Made by a program: the position numbers and the translations under genes. The notes below the pieces were generated by a model that worked only from the letters and a program-made list of their open reading frames with translations, was not told where the DNA came from and ran no database searches. A DNA stretch of 64,000 nucleotides. Origin: an uncultured SAR116 cluster alpha proteobacterium (GTDB lineage Bacteria; Pseudomonadota; Alphaproteobacteria; Puniceispirillales; Puniceispirillaceae). This document shows, one piece after another, positions 36,101-44,749 of this stretch (its first letter is position 1; every line of letters starts with the position of its first letter). The stretch covers positions 62,001-126,000 of the forward strand of contig CABYIQ010000003.1 in the NCBI GenBank assembly GCA_902518965.1, written 5' to 3'.

Positions 36101-36817
36101 GTGACAAAATCGATGCTATGGCGTTCTATTCACGACCGGTTGCATGAAGAGATTGCGACTGGCCATTACAAGCCGGGGGAAAAACTGCCAACCGAGACAG
36201 AGCTTGCTTGCCGGTTTGGGGTAAATCGTCATACTGTGCGGCATGCTATAACTGAATTGCGTGACCATGGCATTGTCTATTCCAGACGTGGTTCCGGCAT
36301 CTTTGTTGCCACGAAACCAATGACCTACAAAATCGGTCGGAAAACACGGTTTTCGAAAAACCTAGTTCATGCACAGCAAGCTCCGACACTCCGCTTTCTG
36401 CGACTTGAAACACGTCATGCCGACAAGATTGAGCTGGAAAATCTTGCCTTGGGTAGAACTGCCGAAGTTCATGTCGTCGAGGGGATCGGACTTTCAAACA
36501 ATATCCCGATCACCCATTTCACCAGCATATTTCCAGCAGCACCACTTGATGGCTTCATCGAAGCGCTCGAATCAGCAGGATCCATTTCAACAGCACTTGC
36601 CGCGTGCAATATTTTGGATTATGAACGCCTACGCACTGAGATTACCGCAGTTTTAGCAACACCTGAAACCGCGATCCATCTAGCTTGTCAGGTCGGAGAT
36701 CCGCTCTTGCGAACCCGCAGTTTGAACCAGTCAAATAATGTTCCTATTGAATTCGGCACTAGCCTCTTTTCGGCGAAACATATTGCCTTTGTAGTAGACG
36801 AGGACAGTTCAGCCTAG
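36101..36817 (+). CDS. phnF: PhnF, GntR/HutC-family regulator of the C-P lyase operon
   Basis: 238 aa from GTG 36101. N-terminal winged helix of GntR type: GEKLPTETELACRFGVNRHTVRHAI near residues 27-50; C-terminal UTRA effector domain. It is expected to repress phnGHIJKLN through the short divergent region, where ATACAA and TTGTAT arms (about 36036-36063) are a weak operator candidate. Its stop overlaps the convergent transferase stop by 4 bp. Confidence 0.88.
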   Translation: MTKSMLWRSIHDRLHEEIATGHYKPGEKLPTETELACRFGVNRHTVRHAITELRDHGIVYSRRGSGIFVATKPMTYKIGRKTRFSKNLVHAQQAPTLRFLRLETRHADKIELENLALGRTAEVHVVEGIGLSNNIPITHFTSIFPAAPLDGFIEALESAGSISTALAACNILDYERLRTEITAVLATPETAIHLACQVGDPLLRTRSLNQSNNVPIEFGTSLFSAKHIAFVVDEDSSA

Positions 36818-37428
36818 ACGTACTTCTCCAAGAACGCCTCAATCGGCAAGGCACGAAAATCTGGCAGGGCTTGTTTCAGTTTCTCATGTGGCCAGTCCCA
36901 CCAGGCAAGATTGATCAGGCGGCTGGCAACATTTTTAGGAAAGCGGGCGCGCAGGGGCGTGGCAGGTATGCCTGCGACAATCATGTAATCAGATACATCC
37001 TTAGTAACCACTGCACCTGCTGCAACAATCGCACCGTCTCCTACCTTAACTTCAGGGCGAATTATTGCACCATGACCGACCCAAGTATCGTGACCAATCG
37101 TAGCGATACGCGAGGCCCTGTATGCGAAGAATTCTGAGTCGTCCTCGACATTGTCAAAATAATAGCTTGAGCGATAATGAAAATGGTGCAAGCTAGCTAA
37201 TTCTTTAGGGTGATCCGTCGGCCCTATTCGACTAAAACTTGCAATATTTGAAAATTTTCCAATCTTTGCATTTGCTATGTCAGCAAATCGGTCGCAATAG
37301 CTATAGTCATTTAAGGTGCTGTTGCTGACACGAGACCCTTGCCCGATCTCCGTGTAAGCTCCGAAAGATGAATTATTTATTTCACAATCCTTGTGTATGA
37401 AAGGCTCTGAAGGTGAGAGTTTTGGCAT
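36814..37428 (-). CDS. Phosphonate-associated hexapeptide-repeat transferase
   Basis: 204 aa. Left-handed beta-helix built of hexapeptide repeats ([LIV]-G-x4): DYSYCDRFADIANAKIGKFS, IGHDTWVGHGAIIRPEVKVG and GAIVAAGAVVTKDV, with His in SRIGPTDHPKELAS as the probable catalytic site of a xenobiotic-type acetyltransferase. Members of this group occur next to C-P lyase genes. It may acetylate an aminophosphonate or related intermediate, comparable in role to PhnO but not related to it. Confidence 0.82.
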   Translation of the reverse strand: MPKLSPSEPFIHKDCEINNSSFGAYTEIGQGSRVSNSTLNDYSYCDRFADIANAKIGKFSNIASFSRIGPTDHPKELASLHHFHYRSSYYFDNVEDDSEFFAYRASRIATIGHDTWVGHGAIIRPEVKVGDGAIVAAGAVVTKDVSDYMIVAGIPATPLRARFPKNVASRLINLAWWDWPHEKLKQALPDFRALPIEAFLEKYV

Positions 37429-37485
37429 ACAAACAGTCCTTTATGGATGAGGCAATTGGCCAAGTTTAAATGAAATGGGAATACC

Positions 37486-38010
37486 TTGAACAATCAATTT
37501 GACATAACAGAATATAACTTTAAGAGCCCGGTCCTATCTGGATTGTCGAACGAGTCTGGTTTATTTCTTGCTGGCGCCTGCCCTTGCAAACATCAAAAAA
37601 CAGCATTGGGGGACCTCAGGACATTAAAAACACTAGGGGTGGAGTATATTTTCAGTCTAATTTCTAATGCAGACTTGCGCCAACTTGGTATTAATAATCC
37701 CTTCTCAGATTTTATTAATTATGGTTTTTCAGTTACACATTTTCCTATTGATGACCGCTCAGTTCCAAACTTGGAATCACACCTGACACTTCGTTCAATG
37801 ATTCTAAAAATGGAAACATATCTAGAATCAAACAAGGTGTTTTATATACATTGCCAAGCTGGACTTGGACGCACAGGCTTGATTACAGCGCTACTTTTTC
37901 GGCGACTTGGCATGTCGCCTAAACATGCTATTAGTATTGTGAGACTTCACCGGCCTGGAAGCATAGAAACGAAAGAACAAGAGGATTTTGTCCACAATTT
38001 TGACATTTGA
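37486..38010 (+). CDS. Dual-specificity/tyrosine phosphatase-like protein linked to phn genes
   Basis: 174 aa from TTG 37486 (TGGGA upstream; no in-frame ATG earlier). The cysteine-phosphatase loop is intact: HCQAGLGRTG near residues 125-134 (C-x5-R), preceded by a candidate general-acid aspartate in FPIDDRSVPN. N-terminal GLFLAGACPCKHQK is typical of small bacterial dual-specificity phosphatases found in phosphonate regions. The substrate is unknown; a sugar-phosphate intermediate is as likely as a phosphoprotein. Confidence 0.75.
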   Translation: MNNQFDITEYNFKSPVLSGLSNESGLFLAGACPCKHQKTALGDLRTLKTLGVEYIFSLISNADLRQLGINNPFSDFINYGFSVTHFPIDDRSVPNLESHLTLRSMILKMETYLESNKVFYIHCQAGLGRTGLITALLFRRLGMSPKHAISIVRLHRPGSIETKEQEDFVHNFDI

Positions 38011-38013
38011 TAC

Positions 38014-38436
38014 CTACCAGAATTTCCACCAAGGCTTTTTGTTGCTTGCTGTTTCAACGGGCTTTGGTTCAGAAACTGTTGTTTCATCTCCGCCAGTCCC
38101 TTCTTGACCAAACTTTTCAGTCACCCCGATTTTTGCAATTTCATATCCTTCCTCTAAAACAACTTTTCCTTCAGCCATATTTCCAGAAGCACATAGCTCA
38201 AAACCTTTTAAGAGCTTTTCGCTTGCTACACCGGCTGCCTCTTCCGTTGTTCTTGGCAACTCTAGTCGAATGCGCGCTCTTAACATTAACATATCTACAT
38301 TATCGCACTGCTCCACTAGCCTTTGGAAGGCAGCTTCTGTATCTGTAAGTTTGCCGGCTTCTTGAACCTGTGCAAATGAATTGCTATGAGCCGAAATCAT
38401 AGAAACAGCTGCTACTAGTAAAAGACCTTGCCTCAT
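38014..38436 (-). CDS. Hypothetical secreted protein coupled to phnE2
   Basis: 140 aa. Signal peptide MRQGLLLVAAVSMISAHSNS, cut near SFA-QV. The mature part is helical and acidic with two cysteines (EQCDNVDML and FELCASGN) and a low-complexity tail ending KKPWWKFW. It overlaps phnE2 by 4 nt (ATGA), so it is the last member of the phnCDE1E2 transcript. It is unrecognised; a periplasmic accessory role in phosphonate uptake is inferred from position only. Confidence 0.55.
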   Translation of the reverse strand: MRQGLLLVAAVSMISAHSNSFAQVQEAGKLTDTEAAFQRLVEQCDNVDMLMLRARIRLELPRTTEEAAGVASEKLLKGFELCASGNMAEGKVVLEEGYEIAKIGVTEKFGQEGTGGDETTVSEPKPVETASNKKPWWKFW

Positions 38437-39860
38437 TGTTTTACTCCTGCAAATAACTTTATCTGGTCTACGCCGATAAGTCGGTTTCTGATGGAAGATG
38501 ACGCCATATCCATTCCGATAACCACTGCCAAAACCACGATCGCCATGTATGCTACGTTTTCAAAATCCGTCCCGGTCTGCAGCGCTCCTAAGAATTGTAA
38601 TCCAATTCCGCCGGCGCCCATTGCGCCGATGATAATGGCACTTCTTGTATTTGATTCTAAAACATATAGCGATGTTGAAATGAACACAGGAAGGATCTGA
38701 GGTATTATTCCAAATCTATGTTGCTGCACTTTACTCGCGCCAGTGGATTCAACTCCTTCGTTCTGCTTTTGATCCACATTTTCAATTGCTTCTGACATTA
38801 ATTTTCCGAGGGAACCAGTGTCTGTAAATGCAATCGCAAAAATACCTGTGAATACACCTGGGCCAAAAGCTCTTAGAAAAATAAGAGACCAAACAAGCAT
38901 ATCAATGCCTCTCAGGAAGTCAAAACATCGGCGCAAAAAGAAACGAAGTCCTGCTTTGCCAAATACATTTCGCGCAGTCAAAAAAGCTAGCGGTAAGGCG
39001 ACAATAGAAGCGATCAAAGTGCCCAAAACAGCCATTATAACAGTCTCTAGCAAAGCAAACCAAACAACGCCGTGCTGCCATAGCTCATTATCTTTTATTT
39101 CAGTAAAAACTAAGTTTAGATTAGATTTTTCAGCTATTATTCTGTCTCCCGAAAACACTAATCCAAGTGCTTGCCAGATACTGAAATCTCGCAGAGGGCT
39201 TTTAAAATCAAAGAAGAAAAATTTCCAACCATAATCATAGCGGTGCACCTCTACTTTCTTCCTATATAGCTGAACTCGCTCCCACAATGTTGGACGCACT
39301 TCAATTTTGTTATCAGTCACGCGTATCCATTTTGGTAGTTCCAATTCTCTATTCTCATAGCCTACTGCATAAGGTTTGCCGTCATTATATCGTTTGAAGA
39401 CGAGGTCGTTTTCCAAACCTGGCCAATTTACCAAAGACACTTCCTCTCTGGCGAGAATAACAGAGCCACCATTTTGAAAATTAACTATGGAGATCCCAGT
39501 CTTCGGATCTTTTGAAAACCACTCGGGAGGCAATATTTTTCCGCCAAAACTGTGATCAGGATTAAAGTAGTCATATCTATAACCACCCTCAAATTTCACA
39601 GTTGTTTCCTCGGGTTTTCCCCACTTCATGGAGACGTGATCTTTGTGCGCATACATGTCAAGCATGAATAAGCTGCCCCGTTCGCCATTCCATCTATCAA
39701 AGCTCGAAATGATGTTAAATTGGACAGTTGAAAAGATAAAATAGATGACAACGCATCCAATTGTGACAAATGTATAAAGAGAATGTTTTTTATATTCCTT
39801 CTCTACAGCATCAAATGTTACCTGTTCTGACATGGTTTTAACCGCTGAAACTGACGCCAT
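38433..39860 (-). CDS. phnE: Phosphonate ABC transporter permease PhnE2, with large extracytoplasmic insert
   Basis: 475 aa, against about 260-310 for common PhnE. A first membrane segment (~residues 31-50) is followed by a ~200-residue hydrophilic region with no helices, then the permease domain with five or so membrane helices and the coupling loop EGVESTGASKVQQHRFGIIP. The insert most likely faces the periplasm. It overlaps phnE1 by one base (TAATG), so the two permeases form a heterodimer. Confidence 0.88.
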   Translation of the reverse strand: MASVSAVKTMSEQVTFDAVEKEYKKHSLYTFVTIGCVVIYFIFSTVQFNIISSFDRWNGERGSLFMLDMYAHKDHVSMKWGKPEETTVKFEGGYRYDYFNPDHSFGGKILPPEWFSKDPKTGISIVNFQNGGSVILAREEVSLVNWPGLENDLVFKRYNDGKPYAVGYENRELELPKWIRVTDNKIEVRPTLWERVQLYRKKVEVHRYDYGWKFFFFDFKSPLRDFSIWQALGLVFSGDRIIAEKSNLNLVFTEIKDNELWQHGVVWFALLETVIMAVLGTLIASIVALPLAFLTARNVFGKAGLRFFLRRCFDFLRGIDMLVWSLIFLRAFGPGVFTGIFAIAFTDTGSLGKLMSEAIENVDQKQNEGVESTGASKVQQHRFGIIPQILPVFISTSLYVLESNTRSAIIIGAMGAGGIGLQFLGALQTGTDFENVAYMAIVVLAVVIGMDMASSSIRNRLIGVDQIKLFAGVKQ

Positions 39861-40741
39861 TATTTTTCTCCTAAACCGATGAGTTTAGCGCGTCCATAAC
39901 CTGATAAATAATCCAATGAAACAATCGTAATCACGAGCAAAAACATAATCGCTGTAACCTCATCACCGTATCGCCATTGAATATTCGTAGACAATGCTTC
40001 TCCAATTCCACCGGCACCAACGAAACCTAATATTGTTGATGCGCGAACGTTAATTTCCAATCTTAGCAGCGAATAGGAAACCATGAGTGGCAAAGCTTGA
40101 GTAATCACACCAAAGCGAATTTGCTGCCACCAACCAGCACCTGCAGCCTCGAGCCCCTCTAATGGTTTTTTGTCTATGTTTTCAATGGCCTCTGAAAATA
40201 ATTTTCCCAAAGCGCCAGAAGTGTGGATGGTTATAGCGATTAATGCTGGGACTAGCGATTTACCCATAATATACAAAAACACCATGGCTATAACGAGCTC
40301 AGGAAATGACCTACATATGTCCATTGTGCGACGAAAAAATTGTCTCACTGCCTCATTTTTCATTAAATTTTTGCTCGACAGAACACTGAATAGAAAACCA
40401 AATATTGCCCCAACAACAGTTGAAAAAACTGCAATGTTTATTGTGTTAAACAAATCTGGCAGGTGGTGAATAAGAAGAGTGGGCCAAACCCAGCCCGCTT
40501 CCCATGCCTCAACAACCAGGTCAATCGGATAATCAAAAAAATTGTCAATACCTCGCTGGAATGAACCTGCATTGTAGCTGTCGGCGACCTTTACACCTGT
40601 TACAACAACAAAAGCTACTAGCGCTATCGAAAACAACGAATAGAGTGTCCGCTGTTTGGTCATTTGCTTCAGGTTTTTTTCAACTTGCTGGAGATGATCC
40701 GGTAAAATCAAACCAGCTGTTTGAGATTGAGAAAGTGACAT
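39860..40741 (-). CDS. phnE: Phosphonate ABC transporter permease PhnE1
   Basis: 293 aa from ATG 40741 (AGG nine bases upstream); ATG 40750 or TTG 40786 in frame are alternatives. Binding-protein-dependent permease with five or six helices and the coupling loop EGLEAAGAGWWQQIRFGVI. N-terminal membrane segment TLYSLFSIALVAFVVVTGV. Acts with PhnE2, PhnC and PhnD. Confidence 0.9.
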   Translation of the reverse strand: MSLSQSQTAGLILPDHLQQVEKNLKQMTKQRTLYSLFSIALVAFVVVTGVKVADSYNAGSFQRGIDNFFDYPIDLVVEAWEAGWVWPTLLIHHLPDLFNTINIAVFSTVVGAIFGFLFSVLSSKNLMKNEAVRQFFRRTMDICRSFPELVIAMVFLYIMGKSLVPALIAITIHTSGALGKLFSEAIENIDKKPLEGLEAAGAGWWQQIRFGVITQALPLMVSYSLLRLEINVRASTILGFVGAGGIGEALSTNIQWRYGDEVTAIMFLLVITIVSLDYLSGYGRAKLIGLGEK

Positions 40742-40771
40742 AGGTGACATCCTAATTTCGTCGAATGAAAG

Positions 40772-40800
40772 GAGATGGGGATTCAAGAAGCCCCCATCTC
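40772..40800 (-). other. Hairpin between phnD and phnE1
   Basis: GAGATGGGG and CCCCATCTC (40772-40780, 40792-40800) form a perfect 9-bp stem with an 11-nt loop. On the minus strand only CTTTC follows, so it is more likely an mRNA-stabilising or attenuating hairpin giving more PhnD than permease. Confidence 0.6.
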
Positions 40801-40813
40801 TATGCGGCTTTTG

Positions 40814-41773
40814 TTAGCCTTTTTTCTTTGCTTCAATCTTAGCTTTACGCGCCTTTACTACCACTTCGTAGAAAGAGTGGTCGACAGGAACCCATGCCTT
40901 CACAATGCCGTTCGCCACATTTTCAGAGCATTCTGGGTCGTTTTTGTGGATCCATTGCTTAACGCCAATCATTATGTCTCTTGCTTCTTGAGGCAGCGCT
41001 TTTGGCATGACAATCGGCCCGTTCGGTATAAGCTTAGATGACCAAACCTGAACGATGTCATCCATATTGAGGATGCCTTTGTCCACCATTTTGCGAAGGT
41101 TGCCAGATGAATAACCTTCAGACCATTCACCTACACCTGAAACCCAGGTAACGCCTGCATCAACATCACCATTAAGCACTGCTAAAACATTATTCTCGTG
41201 GCCGCCTTGGAACGTAGCGCTTGAGAAATATGTGTCGATGTCAACATTGTACATCTCAGGAAGTTCGATAGACGGAATTAGATAACCAGAGGTTGAGTTT
41301 GGATCAGCAAAACCCAGTCTTTTACCTTTAAGGTCGTCAAGAGATTTGATGCCTGAATCGGCGCGCGCTACCATCACTGAATAATAACCTGTATCGCCAG
41401 TTGGCTGCATTCTAGTCAAAACAGGAACAACAGCCTCTGGATCCTCGAGATAAATCCCCGCATAGCCTGAAGCACCAAACCAGCCATAATCCAAATTTCC
41501 GCCAAGAATTGACTCCATAGTTCCTGCATAATCTTTAAACGTAAACATCTTGACCGGAACGTTGTATGCAGCTTCAAGATAAGGCCCAAAACATGCGTTA
41601 CGTGTAATAATATCTTGGGCAGCTTCATCTCCAAGAAAGCCTACGCGGAATTCAGGCTGGAATTTGCTCAAGTCCATCTTTGGTCCAGTGTATTTAATGT
41701 GGCCGTCTGCTATTGCAGAGCCCGCGCCGCCCACCAAAAGTGCAGCGGCCAAAACTAAAGCTTTTCTTAACAT
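40814..41773 (-). CDS. phnD: Periplasmic phosphonate-binding protein PhnD
   Basis: 319 aa. Signal peptide MLRKALVLAAALLVGGAGSA, cleaved around AIA-DG. Phosphonate-binding-type features: FGPYLEAAYNVPVKMFTFKD, DYGWFGASGYAGIYLEDP and GFADPNSTSGYLIP, in which the Ser/Thr loop contacts phosphonate. It delivers phosphonates to PhnE1E2. AAGGAG lies ahead of ATG 41773. Confidence 0.92.
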   Translation of the reverse strand: MLRKALVLAAALLVGGAGSAIADGHIKYTGPKMDLSKFQPEFRVGFLGDEAAQDIITRNACFGPYLEAAYNVPVKMFTFKDYAGTMESILGGNLDYGWFGASGYAGIYLEDPEAVVPVLTRMQPTGDTGYYSVMVARADSGIKSLDDLKGKRLGFADPNSTSGYLIPSIELPEMYNVDIDTYFSSATFQGGHENNVLAVLNGDVDAGVTWVSGVGEWSEGYSSGNLRKMVDKGILNMDDIVQVWSSKLIPNGPIVMPKALPQEARDIMIGVKQWIHKNDPECSENVANGIVKAWVPVDHSFYEVVVKARKAKIEAKKKG

Positions 41774-41808
41774 TGTTAAGTTCTCCTTGTTAGCAAAGTT
41801 AACGCCGC

Positions 41809-42612
41809 CTAGCTGGCAGCCTTTATTGGGGTGTTGCCCAATGACGTGGACGTCACAGATGCTTCGAATGCCTCGTCGGCTTCTGCTCCGTATATATCTC
41901 TAGCTTGTTGGTCGGTGAGTTTTCTTGGTGTTCCATCGAATACTATTTCACCCGATTTCATTCCTATTATTCTGTCGCAATAGTGGCGTGCTGTATCAAG
42001 TGTATGTAAATTACAAATTACTGTAATACCGTCGTCTTTATTAATTGAATGCAGTGCTTCCATGGCTAGACGCGCATTGAGCGGGTCCAAAGAGGCAATA
42101 GGTTCATCCGCTAAAAGTAATTTAGGGGATTGCATCATCGCTCTACAAATTGCGACGCGCTGTTGTTGTCCACCAGACAAATTCTCTGCTCGCTGCAATG
42201 CTGTTTGGGAAACTCCAAAGCGGTCTAGCAATGTCAGAGCGTCATATCGTTCCTCCTCGTTAAACAACTTGAGTAACGAGCGAAACAGAGATTGACCGTT
42301 AAGTCGTCCCATGATCACGTTGGAAAGAACATCCAAGCGAGGCACGAGGTTGAACTGTTGAAAAATCATGGCACAGTCCCGCTGCCAATCACGTTTCTGC
42401 TGCCCAGACAGAGCCAATACATTTTTATCGTCAAATATTACTTCACCGCTTGATGCATCCGCCAGTCGATTTATGACCCTTAGGAGCGTTGATTTTCCAG
42501 CTCCCGAACGCCCAATAATGCCAATCATTTGTGGCTTTGAAACTTTAAAAGATACGTCTTTTACCGCTTTGACCTCGCCATATGATTTGGACAGACTGCG
42601 AATTTCTAACAT
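41809..42612 (-). CDS. phnC: Phosphonate ABC transporter ATP-binding protein PhnC
   Basis: 267 aa. Walker A IGRSGAGKSTLL near residue 35, signature [14 protein letters not shown], Walker B LLLADEPIASLD, with PhnC-typical FQQFNLVPRLDVLSNVIMG. First gene of phnC-phnD-phnE1-phnE2. It is divergent from phnX across ~200 bp, so uptake and 2-phosphonoacetaldehyde hydrolysis share a control region; no convincing Pho box was seen there. Confidence 0.92.
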   Translation of the reverse strand: MLEIRSLSKSYGEVKAVKDVSFKVSKPQMIGIIGRSGAGKSTLLRVINRLADASSGEVIFDDKNVLALSGQQKRDWQRDCAMIFQQFNLVPRLDVLSNVIMGRLNGQSLFRSLLKLFNEEERYDALTLLDRFGVSQTALQRAENLSGGQQQRVAICRAMMQSPKLLLADEPIASLDPLNARLAMEALHSINKDDGITVICNLHTLDTARHYCDRIIGMKSGEIVFDGTPRKLTDQQARDIYGAEADEAFEASVTSTSLGNTPIKAAS

Positions 42613-42816
42613 ATCAACTCCTCATTTTTTGGAGAGCTACGATAGCTGGCAAATGGTGACTCTTTCTTTTCAAAAGCGTTACAAAACGTTTAAGAGTTTG
42701 TTGCAGAATTATGAAAATGGTTGCCCTGTTTTCTTTGCAAGTTATTTAGCCTAGTGTTGAGTTTGAAAGGTGTTTATTGAGGAGAAGGCAACAAAAATTT
42801 TGCTCAAGGAATAGCG

Positions 42817-43605
42817 ATGGAACCCATTAAAGCAGTTATATTTGATTGGGCTGGGACACTCATTGACCATGGCTCATTAGCCCCTGTTGCAGTATTTCAA
42901 GAAGTTTTTGCAACAGAAAAAATCAATGTTACTTTGGATGAATGCAGAATCCCAATGGGTATCGCAAAGCGAGAACATATCAACGCAATGCTCTCAATGC
43001 CTCGCATTAGTGATGCTTTTTCTGCAATCAACGGTCATGCGCCAAATGACAGCGACCTTGAACGGATGTATGATACCTTTTTGCGCATTAATGAAGATGT
43101 TGTAATGAATTATGTAGTTCCCATTACAGGGTCAGCAAAATGCTTTTCATACTTGCGGGAAAGAGACATTAAAATAGGCAGTACGACTGGTTATGGGCGT
43201 GCTTTAATGTCAAGAGTTTTGGTTAAGGCTGCCGAAGACGGGTTAATCCCCGATACAGTTGTCTGTGGAGATGAACTAATTGAAGCTAGACCGAGCCCGT
43301 TGATGATGTATCAAAATTTTATCAATCTTGGGGTCCATCCCCCAAAGGCGGTAATAAAGGTGGATGATACACTGCCTGGAATCGCTGAAGGGATTTCCGC
43401 AGGCACACTCACAGTTGGGCTGACTTTATCTGGCAATGCCGCAGGATTAACGGAAGATGAATTACGGGCATGCACAACAGACAAGATTGAACAAATGCAC
43501 AAAAAGCACTCTGAAATGTTTCTCAAAGCGGGAGCTGATTATGTTTTGCGGTCAGTGGACGAGCTGCCACAATTAATGGAAAAGTTAAACGAAGGTAAAT
43601 CTTAA
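42817..43605 (+). CDS. phnX: Phosphonoacetaldehyde hydrolase (phosphonatase)
   Basis: 262 aa. HAD-superfamily: nucleophile Asp10 in VIFDWAGTLID, Schiff-base Lys51 in GIAKREHINAM, and the PhnX-specific VCGDELIEARPSPLMMY plus VKVDDTLPGIAEG with the magnesium aspartates. It cleaves phosphonoacetaldehyde to acetaldehyde and phosphate. Its usual partner, 2-aminoethylphosphonate transaminase PhnW, is not in the window. AAGGA precedes the start. Confidence 0.95.
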   Translation: MEPIKAVIFDWAGTLIDHGSLAPVAVFQEVFATEKINVTLDECRIPMGIAKREHINAMLSMPRISDAFSAINGHAPNDSDLERMYDTFLRINEDVVMNYVVPITGSAKCFSYLRERDIKIGSTTGYGRALMSRVLVKAAEDGLIPDTVVCGDELIEARPSPLMMYQNFINLGVHPPKAVIKVDDTLPGIAEGISAGTLTVGLTLSGNAAGLTEDELRACTTDKIEQMHKKHSEMFLKAGADYVLRSVDELPQLMEKLNEGKS

Positions 43606-43699
43606 GTAATAGGCATTTTCTGCAACAAATGACTGAGTTTTAAACAACCACTCCACGCCTGTGTTTTTTCCTGACTGATAAAATCATGGATAGAAAGCA

Positions 43700-44749
43700 A
43701 TGTCTGACACATCTTTTACCATCCCTAGTTTTTGGTCTGCCCTAGGGTATATCTGGCAAGAACAGCGGGTTTGGCTGGTAACGGCACTAATACTGTTGGT
43801 TCTGACCGTTATCGATCCATTGCAAGGACGCGAAAGCGCTGTCTTTGCAGGTAATGCACTGCTGAACACAGCTCCTTTTCTGTTCCTGTCCATTGCAGTC
43901 GCTGCTTGGGCCAACGCTACCGGGGCTGACAATTTGATTGCCAGAGCCTTCACCGGCGCACCCCTTTTGATGGTGGTTCTGGGTGCGCTGGCGGGTGGCC
44001 TTTCGCCGTTCTGTTCTTGCGGGGTGATTCCATTGATTGCTGCGCTTCTGGCAATGGGGATTCCACTTTCGGCAGTAATGGCCTTCTGGCTTGCATCGCC
44101 GATTATGGACCCATCTATGTTCTTGTTAACCGCCGGAGTGCTCGGCTTCAAATTTGCCTTGGCTAAAACATTTTCCGCCATTGGGCTCGGAATATTTGGG
44201 GGTGCCGTCGTACATCTGATCATGCGCGGCGGCGCCTTCGCCGATCCGCTGCGCGAAGGCATTGGCGACGGCGGCTGTGGCGGCGCAAAGATCCGTTCGC
44301 CAAAGCCTGTAATTTGGCGTTTTTGGGAAAATGCACAACTGCGGGCGAAGTTCAACAAAACAGGACTTAGTACCACGTTGTTTCTAGCGAAGTGGCTGAC
44401 GCTTGCCTTTTTGTTGGAAAGTCTAATGTTAGCCTGGATCCCTACAGAAACGGTTACCACCACGCTGGGTGGCGAGGGCTTGTTGCCCATCGTGACGGCA
44501 ACGCTGGTCGGTGTGCCAGCGTACCTCAACGGCTATGCGGCGTTGCCGCTGGTGGGCGGGCTACTTGAACAAGGCATGGCCCCAGGCGCGGGCATGGCGT
44601 TCTTGGTCGCTGGGGGCGTAACCTCAATTCCAGCGGCGGTGGCAGTCTGGGCGCTGGCCCGACCCCAAGTGTTCGCGCTTTACATCGCGCTCTCACTCAG
44701 TGGCGCTTTCGCATCCGGCGTTCTCTTCCAGCTCTGGGCACTGGCATAG
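43700..44749 (+). CDS. ArsP/YraQ-family permease (putative organoarsenical or metal efflux)
   Basis: 349 aa, eight to ten membrane segments. Contains GGLSPFCSCGVIPLIAALL near residues 97-115, the cysteine-bearing signature of the DUF318/YraQ permease family to which ArsP (trivalent organoarsenical efflux) belongs, repeated in spirit by VGVPAYLNGYAALPLVGGLL in the second half. A loop GDGGCGGAK may bind a metal. The gene is visibly richer in G and C than phnX before it, suggesting later transfer. Arsenic efflux would fit GAPDH-ArsJ at 7.7-10 kb, but the substrate is open. Confidence 0.65.
   Translation: MSDTSFTIPSFWSALGYIWQEQRVWLVTALILLVLTVIDPLQGRESAVFAGNALLNTAPFLFLSIAVAAWANATGADNLIARAFTGAPLLMVVLGALAGGLSPFCSCGVIPLIAALLAMGIPLSAVMAFWLASPIMDPSMFLLTAGVLGFKFALAKTFSAIGLGIFGGAVVHLIMRGGAFADPLREGIGDGGCGGAKIRSPKPVIWRFWENAQLRAKFNKTGLSTTLFLAKWLTLAFLLESLMLAWIPTETVTTTLGGEGLLPIVTATLVGVPAYLNGYAALPLVGGLLEQGMAPGAGMAFLVAGGVTSIPAAVAVWALARPQVFALYIALSLSGAFASGVLFQLWALA

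Noticed and set aside
42640-42720. Pho box in the phnC-phnX divergent region
   Set aside because: TTGTAAC followed 11 bp later by TTGAAAA; the second unit is too far from the forms seen at pstS, phoB and ppk.
43684-44529. Minus-strand frame of 281 codons opposite the ArsP-like permease
   Set aside because: Antisense shadow of a GC-rich membrane-protein gene; Pro/Ala/Ser-rich, without domain features.
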